A stretch of DNA of 5,417 bases, taken from contig CAIKZV010000260.1 in NCBI GenBank assembly GCA_903831925.1, positions 1 to 5,417 on the forward strand, given 5' to 3'. Position 1 is the first letter of the stretch. Each line of letters opens with the position of its first letter. Of this stretch, positions 1 through 5,417 are shown piece after piece. The stretch comes from an uncultured Burkholderiales bacterium. Lineage in GTDB: Bacteria; Pseudomonadota; Gammaproteobacteria; Burkholderiales; Burkholderiaceae_E. The notes below the pieces were generated by a model. The model worked only from the letters and a program-made list of their open reading frames with translations, was not told where the DNA came from and ran no database searches. Position numbers and translations under genes: made by a program.

Positions 1-2483
1 ATACAGCGTTCGCGATCGGAGTCGAACGCGTTGGCGGTCATTGCGATGATCCAGGGCTGATGCGCCAGATCGAGCTGGCGGATGGCGCGCGTCGAGTCGA
101 TGCCGTCCATGATCGGCATCTGCATGTCCATCAGGATCGCGTCGTAATGCGTCGACTGCGCCCGTTCGATCGCTTCCTGTCCGTTTTCGGCGAGATCGGC
201 CTGCAGGCCAAGCTTTTGCAGGAAGGCGAAGGCGATTTTCTGGTTCACGAAGTTGTCCTCGGCAACCAGGATGCGCAAGGACGGCAGCGCGGTCGACGAG
301 TCGAGATCGACCGCTGGCGCGGGTTTGGCGGTGACCTGCGAGGCGGCCATGAAAATCTCGAAGCGAAAGCTCGAGCCCACACCCCATTCGCTGTCGACCG
401 TGATCTGCCCGCCCATCGCCTCGCACAGCTTTGAACAGATCGCCAGGCCCAGGCCGGTGCCGCCGAATTGTCGGGTGGTCGAGATATCGACCTGCGAGAA
501 GGCCTTGAAGAGGCGATCGAGCCGGTCGGCCGGGATGCCGATGCCGCTGTCGCTCACCACGCCGCTGATCATGTACCCGCCGTTTTTGGCCGCCCTCGAG
601 CGGGCCTCAACCCTGATATGGCCCTGGTGCGTGAACTTGATCGCATTGGAAATCAGGTTGGACAGAATCTGTCGCAGTCGGGTGCTGTCGCCTCTGACCA
701 TGATCGGCAGGTCTTCGGCCATGATCAGATCGAGATGCAGTCCCTTGTCGGCGATCACCGGCCGGTAGAGCGCAACGATCTGGCTGAATTCGTTTCGCAG
801 GTCGAAGTCACGCAATTCGAGTTCGAGTTTGCCGGCCTCGATCTTCGAGAAATCGAGAATCTGATCGATCAGCTCGAGCAGCGCGTCGCCGCAGTTGCGG
901 ATGGTGGTGAGGTCGCGACTCTGCTCCTCGTCGAGCGCTGAGTGTTCGAGCAGTTGCACCGTGCCGAGGATGCCGTTCATTGGCGTGCGAATTTCGTGGC
1001 TGATCATCGCCAGGAACTCACTCTTGGTGAGGTTGGCCTGGTCGGCCGCATCGCGCGCAGCCCGATAATTGCGCAGATTGTCGTCGCGTTCGTCGATCAG
1101 CCGCCGGATCAGCGCCGAGATCGCGCTCAGGTCATTGGCGTCTTCCTGCCCGGGCTGCTGAATCAGGCTCAAGGTGCTGGCGATCATCCCGACCGCCTGC
1201 GCGTCAGTCGGCGGCGATTCCGGCTCGGCATGCTTCTCGCTCTGCATCTGGGCGGCGGTCTGCCTCAGCACGGCGAAGGCATTGGCCCGGTTCTGATTGG
1301 CCAACTGCAGGTTCTCGGCCATCCGGTTGAAGCTGTCGACCAGCAGGCTCAATTCGCCGGACGATTTCACCGCCACGCGCGTGGCCTGCTGGCCCGAGGC
1401 GAGATTCGAGGCAGCATTGGCGAGTTCGATGATCGGCCGCGAGAAGTGCCGTGCCACAAAATAGGCCATCGCAAATACTGCGATCGCCGACAGCAGCAGC
1501 ACGATCAGAAAGAACGACAGCGCCGATTCGAAGTCCTTGAGCAGCAGCGAGACCGGTACGCCATAGGCAAGTCTGAGGAAAGGCGCACCAGGAATGACCG
1601 ACAGGTCTCGAAAGGCCACCAGCCCGTCGCTGCGGGCCCGAAAGATCACGTCGCCTGCAAAGGGCGTGTCGTCAAAATCTTTGGCGCTGAGCTCAAGCGA
1701 GGTGGCTTCGGGGCGCAGCAGGGTGTCACCGTTGCGCGAAAACAGCCAGATCGGATGGGCCTCGAAGAGGGTCACCGATTTGAGTTTCCTGACGAATCCG
1801 TCGAGATCGACCCGGACCACTACCGCACCGCCGAAGGCGCCGTTGTCCAGGTCGAGCGATGACAGGCCCGCGAGCATCGTCAACCGCCCGCGCTCATCCA
1901 TGAAGGGGCCCTCGACGGTGATCGCCCGCGGCGGCATGAACCATTCCATGTTGCCGGCCGACAGCAGCGAGGGTTTGGTCTTGATCTGAGCAAAGAGCCG
2001 CTCGAAGTGACTGCCGGTGGGCGTCTGATGCCATCCCACGCTGCCTTGCCCGCCTGCCACCACCCGGTCGGGCGGCGCGATCCGTTTCTTGTCCTCGACG
2101 ATCGAGATCAGCCGACCCTCGGCATCGGCGTAATAGATGCCCGAATAATTGGAGTAGTCGGCCTGCAGCTTCAGAAAGTTGGTCTCGAGCAGCTTCGCAT
2201 TGACGGTGCGCTCATCGAAGGATGACGACAGATAAAGCGCCAGTGCCTCGGACGCGGTGATCTGCTTGAGCGAGCGCTGCAGGCCGAGTTCGAACTCCTG
2301 ATCGAAGTTGGCCTCGATGATGGCGATCTGCTGCGCGATGTTCTGCTGGGTGCGCAGCCGGGCCGAGTCCTTGTTGAACTGGAAGGAAAAATAGATCAGC
2401 GGCCCGCCGATGAGCGCCCCCACCGCCAGGAAGGCCAGCAGCAGGCGCAGAAAGATCGGCGTCGTGCGTGTCATGCGATCCAT
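1..2483 (-). CDS. Hybrid sensor histidine kinase (Cache-like sensor, HAMP, HisKA, HATPase, receiver), 3' end outside window
   Basis: An inner-membrane hybrid kinase that would autophosphorylate on His and pass the phosphate to its own receiver Asp. The frame stays open from the start codon to the window edge (827 codons). Numbering from 2483: TM1 about 10-33; periplasmic sensor about 34-320, dCache-sized, with a Cache-like stretch GIYYADAEGRL; TM2 about 321-344; HAMP about 345-398; a long, partly coiled-coil linker to about 485; HisKA with SHEIRTPMNG, phospho-His H496 (codon 996-998); HATPase with N-box N613, D645 in DSGIGIP and GGTGLGLA at 674-681; receiver with acidic pair E742/D743, phosphoacceptor D786 in LMDMQMP and T816. 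The conserved receiver Lys and anything later, such as a second receiver or Hpt domain, lie outside. The start is uncertain. ATG at 2483 has GGAG only one base away; ATG at 2474 has it 10 bases away and gives MTRTTP. The gene follows the PF04392 binding protein by 55 bases, probably in the same operon. Domain calls are firm; the ligand and output are unknown. Confidence 0.95.
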   Translation of the reverse strand, partial: MDRMTRTTPIFLRLLLAFLAVGALIGGPLIYFSFQFNKDSARLRTQQNIAQQIAIIEANFDQEFELGLQRSLKQITASEALALYLSSSFDERTVNAKLLETNFLKLQADYSNYSGIYYADAEGRLISIVEDKKRIAPPDRVVAGGQGSVGWHQTPTGSHFERLFAQIKTKPSLLSAGNMEWFMPPRAITVEGPFMDERGRLTMLAGLSSLDLDNGAFGGAVVVRVDLDGFVRKLKSVTLFEAHPIWLFSRNGDTLLRPEATSLELSAKDFDDTPFAGDVIFRARSDGLVAFRDLSVIPGAPFLRLAYGVPVSLLLKDFESALSFFLIVLLLSAIAVFAMAYFVARHFSRPIIELANAASNLASGQQATRVAVKSSGELSLLVDSFNRMAENLQLANQNRANAFAVLRQTAAQMQSEKHAEPESPPTDAQAVGMIASTLSLIQQPGQEDANDLSAISALIRRLIDERDDNLRNYRAARDAADQANLTKSEFLAMISHEIRTPMNGILGTVQLLEHSALDEEQSRDLTTIRNCGDALLELIDQILDFSKIEAGKLELELRDFDLRNEFSQIVALYRPVIADKGLHLDLIMAEDLPIMVRGDSTRLRQILSNLISNAIKFTHQGHIRVEARSRAAKNGGYMISGVVSDSGIGIPADRLDRLFKAFSQVDISTTRQFGGTGLGLAICSKLCEAMGGQITVDSEWGVGSSFRFEIFMAASQVTAKPAPAVDLDSSTALPSLRILVAEDNFVNQKIAFAFLQKLGLQADLAENGQEAIERAQSTHYDAILMDMQMPIMDGIDSTRAIRQLDLAHQPWIIAMTANAFDSDRERC

Positions 2484-2503
2484 GCTCCGGCACTCGAAGG
2501 CTT

Positions 2504-2536
2504 CATCGATGCCGTCAACCCGATCGGCATTCGACG
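2504..2536 (-). other. Intercistronic RNA hairpin between binding protein and kinase genes
   Basis: Just after the stop codon of the upstream binding protein, the transcript can fold into a stem of AUGCCG with CGGCAU (6 perfect pairs, loop of 10). It continues outward, after one bulged A, as UCG with CGA, then a G-U and a C-G pair. An alternative, mutually exclusive fold pairs GCCGUCGA (2538-2531) with UUGACGGC (2518-2511), including one G-U. Neither is followed by a run of U, so this is not a classical intrinsic terminator. It could protect the upstream message from 3' decay or damp expression of the kinase, as intercistronic structures do in many binding-protein operons. The pairing is visible in the sequence; the function is inferred. 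Confidence 0.45.
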
Positions 2537-2538
2537 GC

Positions 2539-3660
2539 TCACTTCTTGAGCGCGAGCGACTGATCGACGAATTCGTCGATCAGGTACATCGCATCGTCGA
2601 GCTTGATGCCCAGCGCCTTGGCGCGCATCCGGTTGACCAGATAAGGGCCGCGCTCCGGTGTCCTGACCGCCATGCGGGCAGGCTTGAGCCCTTGCGCCAG
2701 AATGCTGTTGGCCATCTCGAAGGCCAGAAAACCCTGGTTGTAGCCCGAGTCATTCGCGGTCAGCAGCATGCCTTCATAGACAAACTGGTCTTCATGCGAG
2801 GCCTCCGGAATTTTGATGTTGTTCAGATACCAGCGCCCGACCTCCATCATGTCGACATGGTTGCCGTTGGCATCGCGCAGCGTGTCGTGGTTGAGGACGA
2901 AGAAGGCGTCGACCCGTTGCGAGAGCTCGAGCGCGCGGGCCTTGAATTCATCGAGCGAATTGGTCATGACCTTGTCGACAAGCTTCATCGGCAAATCGCC
3001 GCGCTGCGCGAGCTGCTCGATCATCTTCACATTGGGTCGAGCCGACTCCGAGTCGCAGGCCAGGATGGCAAAGGTCTTGGCGTTCGGCACCATGCGCTTG
3101 AGCAGATCGAGGCTTTCCTTGTGATAGCCGGTCTGCCAGACGCCGGTCACATTGCGCCCGGGTGCATCCATGCTGTCGACCAGCCCGTATTTGAGCGGCA
3201 GGCCGTTGATGCCCCAGAACACCACCGGGATGGGCGAATCGAGCAGCTGCCCGCCGATGTATTTCGCGGCATTGTCGTCACCCAGCAGGACGAGATCGGG
3301 CTTGAAGGTCTTGATCTGCGCCAGGATGCGGGTGGTGGCATTGGCCATGTCGGCGCGGCTGTCCTTGCGCTTGGTGTCCATCCATTCCTTGCGGATGACC
3401 GCCCTGGACGACTCAACCGAATCGGTCTGCACCAGCCTTTGCGCCTGCTGTTCGTTATCGAGATAGCCGAACTTGAGCATCGCCGCATTGACGCCCTTCT
3501 GGGTCGATTGCGACCAGATATAGGTCTTGTGATAGCTGCTGACGATGAAGATGCGCTTGCGCGCCACATCGCTCGCGGCTTGCGCGCCGGTCGCGGACAT
3601 CACCAGCAGGCAGACGACGAACGTGAGCAGCCAACGCATCGATCGATTGGGGGTGTTCAT
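2539..3660 (-). CDS. ABC_sub_bind (PF04392) family periplasmic substrate-binding protein
   Basis: A 373-residue periplasmic protein, resembling the PF04392 class of solute-binding proteins with a type I periplasmic-binding fold. It begins MNTPNRSMRWLLTF, a clear Sec signal: basic N-region, hydrophobic core to about 22, probable cleavage after GAQA at 28. The mature N-terminus has the first beta strand and loop RIFIVSSYHKTYIWS (36-50). The family-like motifs MDTKR (94-98), KPDLVLLGDDNAAKY (120-134) and PVVFWGING (145-153) follow. These are typical of orphan members found beside sensor kinases and diguanylate cyclases. There is no lipobox Cys, so it should be soluble. An in-frame ATG at 3765 would add 35 polar residues before the signal and overlap the preceding gene, so ATG 3660 is preferred although its Shine-Dalgarno is weak. 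It lies 49 bases after the family 1 binding protein and 55 bases before the hybrid kinase. The ligand is unknown. The inferred role is presenting a ligand to the kinase sensor; transport with an unseen permease remains possible. Confidence 0.88.
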   Translation of the reverse strand: MNTPNRSMRWLLTFVVCLLVMSATGAQAASDVARKRIFIVSSYHKTYIWSQSTQKGVNAAMLKFGYLDNEQQAQRLVQTDSVESSRAVIRKEWMDTKRKDSRADMANATTRILAQIKTFKPDLVLLGDDNAAKYIGGQLLDSPIPVVFWGINGLPLKYGLVDSMDAPGRNVTGVWQTGYHKESLDLLKRMVPNAKTFAILACDSESARPNVKMIEQLAQRGDLPMKLVDKVMTNSLDEFKARALELSQRVDAFFVLNHDTLRDANGNHVDMMEVGRWYLNNIKIPEASHEDQFVYEGMLLTANDSGYNQGFLAFEMANSILAQGLKPARMAVRTPERGPYLVNRMRAKALGIKLDDAMYLIDEFVDQSLALKK

Positions 3661-3709
3661 GCGTGCGCGCCTGGTCGGTAAAGAGGGATTGGCAATCGTC
3701 GATCGTGGC

Positions 3710-5035
3710 TCAGACTTTCCGGCGGGCGCGCCATTTGTCGAAAATCTCTTTCGACTGCCCGGCATAGAGGTCGAGCGCTGCTTCGGGCGTCAGGCGCCCG
3801 GAGGCGGCATCGGCAAACATTTTCGGCAGCAGCCACGACTTCCAGATTTCATCGATCGCGGCATTGGCATAGCCCGGATAGCCGACATTGACCGTCCACT
3901 TGTCGGCGTCATTGAAGATCGCGTACTTGCTCGAGGGCGTTGCCTTGGGGTCGTTGGCAATCAGTTGCTTGAGGTCGGGGACGAGTTGCGGAAAGGTCGG
4001 GAAGTTGTAAAAGCCGCTGGCCTTGAAGGCATCGCGTGAACTGCCGGTGAGATCGACCAGGAATTTCTTGGCGCCGTCGATGTTCTTCGAAAACTTCCAG
4101 ATCACATAGGCGTTCATCAGGTGCATCACGCCGATCTGCCCGGCAGGGCCGGAGGCCGGGCGGCCGAGCAGGATCTTGTCGGCAATTGGAATCTTCTCGC
4201 TCTCGCCGGTGCGGGTGATCGAGATCGCATTGAGGGTCAGCGAGCCTTTGCCGGCCAGCAGCAGCCGATTGTTCGACGAGGCGTCCCACGAGAAGATCTC
4301 GTCGGTCATCGTGTCTTCGTAGAGTGCCTTGGCGAATTTCAGCGCCTCGAGCGAGCCCTTCGACTTGAGGCTGGGTTGCCCGGCTTCGTTCTGTTCGGCG
4401 CCGCCGAAAGAATGCAGGATCGATCGCAGCGCCATGCTGCTGTCGAGTTCATTTGACATGCCGATGCCCACCGGAATGCCGTGCTTGTCCTTGATCTTGC
4501 GCCCGCCGTTGCGGATTGCTTCCCAGGAGTCGGGCACCACGCCGATATCGGCCCACAGGTCGCTGCGGTAGTTCACCGGATCGGGAACGTAGCTGTCCGA
4601 AAACCCGAAGTACTTCTTCGTCACCGGGTTGTAGGTGCTCTTGAGGGCAATGTCGAGCGGCTTGCCGAACTTCTTTTCACATTCGACGAAGACATCGCGG
4701 TGATCGATGACATTGTCTTCATAAGATGCCGGCGGGCTCAGGAACATGCACAGATCGTGGCCCTGATTCTTGGCGATTTCGGCGGCGGCGCGGCTCTCGA
4801 TGCTGGTCATGCCGACATTGGTGACGATGACCTCGGTGTTGTTCTTCTCGCCCCACTCTTTCACGAAAGTCTTGTTGAACCACTCATCGAAGGCCGGAAC
4901 GAAGTGGTTCCATTGCATGATCTTGAGCGTGCGGCGGGCAGGCGGCTGCGCCGCTGCGGCGGTCCGGGTGAATGGCGAGGCGACCTGCATGACGCCGACG
5001 GAACCAGCCTGCGCAATGAACTGTCTGCGTGACAT
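3710..5035 (-). CDS. Family 1 extracellular solute-binding protein with Tat signal
   Basis: A 441-residue periplasmic binding protein of the sugar-type ABC transporter class (SBP_bac_1/SBP_bac_8-like, type II fold). The N-terminus MSRRQFIAQAG carries a twin-arginine motif (R3, R4, F6) followed by a weakly hydrophobic stretch and an Ala-rich probable cleavage region near 26-30, so export by Tat is likely. The mature protein starts with LKIMQWNHFVPAFDEWFNK (37-55), the usual first strand and helix of the family. Later segments typical of it include GFSDSYVPDPVNYRSDLW (144-161), VPDSWEAI (167-174), LLLAGKGSLTLNA (258-270), the hinge-side GVMHLMNAYVIWKFSKN (302-318) and the C-terminal LTPEAALDLYAGQSKEIFDKW (415-435). 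An upstream in-frame ATG at 5101 adds 22 residues, but ATG 5035 has a strong AGGAAGG and places the Tat motif at the very N-terminus. It is the first gene of the probable three-gene operon. No permease or ATPase for it is seen. The substrate cannot be assigned from sequence alone. Confidence 0.92.
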   Translation of the reverse strand: MSRRQFIAQAGSVGVMQVASPFTRTAAAAQPPARRTLKIMQWNHFVPAFDEWFNKTFVKEWGEKNNTEVIVTNVGMTSIESRAAAEIAKNQGHDLCMFLSPPASYEDNVIDHRDVFVECEKKFGKPLDIALKSTYNPVTKKYFGFSDSYVPDPVNYRSDLWADIGVVPDSWEAIRNGGRKIKDKHGIPVGIGMSNELDSSMALRSILHSFGGAEQNEAGQPSLKSKGSLEALKFAKALYEDTMTDEIFSWDASSNNRLLLAGKGSLTLNAISITRTGESEKIPIADKILLGRPASGPAGQIGVMHLMNAYVIWKFSKNIDGAKKFLVDLTGSSRDAFKASGFYNFPTFPQLVPDLKQLIANDPKATPSSKYAIFNDADKWTVNVGYPGYANAAIDEIWKSWLLPKMFADAASGRLTPEAALDLYAGQSKEIFDKWRARRKV

Positions 5036-5038
5036 GAG

Positions 5039-5045
5039 CCTTCCT
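5039..5045 (-). promoter_or_regulatory. Ribosome binding site of the Tat-exported binding protein
   Basis: AGGAAGG lies three bases before ATG 5035, with its AGGA core six bases away. This is a good Shine-Dalgarno at normal spacing and decides the start against the in-frame ATG at 5101. Confidence 0.75.
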
Positions 5046-5126
5046 GTGAGGTGAGAGTCTGCGATGACCGGGCAGGGTGCCGAGTTGGTCACATTGTGCA
5101 CCGACTGCCACCTTACTCGCGGGTGT

Positions 5127-5146
5127 ACCTAAAGGCGACCTTAGGT
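5127..5146. promoter_or_regulatory. Candidate operator: imperfect palindrome ACCTAA...TTAGGT
   Basis: The 20-base element has perfect six-base outer arms (ACCTAA and TTAGGT) around an A+T/G+C mixed core. Sixteen of the 20 positions are symmetric and the centre is CG. It lies 92-111 bases before the start codon of the Tat-exported binding protein, a position where a dimeric regulator or promoter element could sit. No known regulator consensus was recognised. An element this symmetric would arise by chance in a region of this size roughly one time in ten. Confidence 0.3.
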
Positions 5147-5181
5147 TTGGCCTGGCAGGACGAACGGCAGATGCAGGCCAA
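5147..5181. repeat. Inverted repeat TTGGCCTG / CAGGCCAA with 19-base spacer
   Basis: Perfect eight-base arms at 5147-5154 and 5174-5181 are separated by 19 bases, directly abutting the palindrome at 5127-5146. No T-tract follows on the minus strand, so it is not an intrinsic terminator. It could be a protein site spanning about three helical turns or a leader hairpin. Chance occurrence in a region this size is also around one in ten. Confidence 0.3.
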
Positions 5182-5291
5182 CAAATGCCCGTGTTTGTCA
5201 GAAGGCAACCACAGGCGGTCGGTCTGATTCAGGCGGCCGGGATACCGTTGGTCGGGATGCGGGCCGCTGGAAGGTCACCCGACCGGAAGGG

Positions 5292-5417
5292 TCAGCCAGG
5301 CTCGGCGTAGCGGTCTAGGACGTGATGCAGGAACTGTTTGCTGCGCTCGGACTGAGGGTTGCTGAAGAAGGCTTCAGGCGTGTTCTGTTCGACGATCTCG
5401 CCGCGGTCCATGAAGAT
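5292..5417 (-). CDS. Polar amino acid ABC transporter ATP-binding protein, C-terminal end
   Basis: The last 41 codons of a gene entering from beyond the window end, read as IFMDRGEIVEQNTPEAFF (first 18 residues), then SNPQSERSKQFLHHVL and a short tail to a TGA at 5294-5292. This matches the very conserved C-terminus of the GlnQ/HisP/GltL group of ABC ATPases: the strand after the H-loop, then the P-E-x-F-F-x-N-P-x-x-x-R-x-x-x-F-L signature. These cytoplasmic subunits energise import of amino acids such as glutamine, glutamate or histidine; which one cannot be told from this piece. The Walker A, signature and Walker B motifs lie outside the window. It points the same way as the downstream operon but is separated by 256 bases, so it probably ends its own transcription unit. 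Its partner permease is not visible. It is unlikely to serve the family 1 binding protein, which belongs with sugar-type transporters. Confidence 0.9.
   Translation of the reverse strand: MFMDRGEIVEQNTPEAFFSNPQSERSKQFLHHVLDRYAEPG

Larger units (their letters stand above)
5036..5291 (-). other. Intergenic control region upstream of the binding protein/kinase operon
   Basis: This 256-base stretch separates the ATPase stop codon from the first operon gene. No convincing coding frame was found in it. It holds the ribosome binding site at 5039-5045, a partly symmetric 20-base palindrome at 5127-5146, an 8-base inverted repeat at 5147-5181 and a short ACAAA/TTTGT repeat at 5181-5198. Nearer the ATPase gene are overlapping G+C-rich repeats (GCGGCC/GGCCGC at 5233-5267, GGTCGGG/CCCGACC at 5250-5284). 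The latter could form the 3' end structure of the ATPase message but lack a T-tract. I could not identify a clear sigma-70 promoter by eye. Its size and position suggest it contains the operon promoter. Confidence 0.55.

Noticed and set aside
942..1862. Plus-strand open frame of 306 codons, with neighbours at 60-434, 253-768 and 468-941
   Set aside because: These lie antisense to the HAMP, HisKA, HATPase and receiver portions of the hybrid kinase, whose motifs are unambiguous. They show no domain of their own.
2212..2493. Minus-strand frame starting GTG at 2493, and similar shadows at 3147-3569, 3909-4289 and 4884-5111
   Set aside because: Each is a shifted frame inside a larger minus-strand gene and gives Arg/Ala-rich nonsense sequence. 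The kinase frame starting at 2483 or 2474 gives TM segments and domains.
2410..3681. Plus-strand open frame of 423 codons opposite the PF04392 binding protein
   Set aside because: It is fully antisense to a gene with a signal peptide and recognisable family motifs. Its translation has no family features and is rich in His, Arg, Asp and Gly, as expected from the mirror frame of G+C-rich coding DNA.
3661..3765. N-terminal extension of the PF04392 protein to ATG 3765
   Set aside because: The added 35 residues are polar, would precede a normal Sec signal and would overlap the end of the previous gene by 56 bases.
4481..5032. Plus-strand open frame opposite the Tat-exported binding protein, with similar frames at 4121-4456 and 3545-4039
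   Set aside because: Antisense shadow of a clear binding-protein gene; no motif and no convincing ribosome binding site.
5036..5101. N-terminal extension of the Tat-exported binding protein to ATG 5101
   Set aside because: It would bury the twin-arginine motif 24 residues inside the protein and ignore the strong AGGAAGG before ATG 5035.
5250..5284. GGTCGGG/CCCGACC repeat as an intrinsic terminator of the ATPase gene
   Set aside because: The stem is only seven pairs with a 21-base loop, has no T-tract after it, competes with a GCGGCC/GGCCGC repeat, and is expected at about this frequency by chance.
5077..5310. Plus-strand open frame of 77 codons across the intergenic region
   Set aside because: No ribosome binding site and no recognisable motif. 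It runs over the end of the ATPase gene on the other strand and over the repeat cluster.

Overview
The window is G+C-rich (about 60% by eye) and comes from a Gram-negative bacterium, most likely a proteobacterium. The evidence is two exported periplasmic binding proteins (one with a Tat signal, one with a Sec signal), a hybrid two-component kinase, and the end of a GlnQ/HisP-type transporter ATPase. The exact lineage cannot be fixed from the sequence. All supported genes lie on the minus strand, so the order of transcription runs from high to low coordinates.

Layout in transcription order: (1) 5417-5292, the last 41 codons of a polar amino acid ABC transporter ATP-binding protein, entering from outside the window. 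(2) 5291-5036, a 256-base intergenic region with several inverted repeats and no gene; it probably holds the promoter and control region of what follows. (3) 5035-3710, a family 1 (sugar-type) extracellular solute-binding protein with a twin-arginine signal. (4) 3660-2539, a second solute-binding protein of the unrelated ABC_sub_bind (PF04392) type, with a Sec signal. (5) 2483 to beyond position 1, a hybrid sensor histidine kinase: TM, large periplasmic Cache-like sensor, TM, HAMP, HisKA, HATPase, receiver. It is cut off just before the end of the receiver domain.

Genes 3-5 are separated by only 49 and 55 bases and probably form one operon. No permease or cognate ATPase is visible for either binding protein. 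The second binding protein belongs to a type often found as an orphan next to sensor kinases. The working interpretation is a periplasmic sensing system in which one or both binding proteins present ligands to the kinase's periplasmic domain. This is inference. The alternative is that transport genes lie beyond position 1. A stable hairpin between the second binding protein and the kinase could set their relative expression. No RNA genes, mobile elements or CRISPR arrays were seen.
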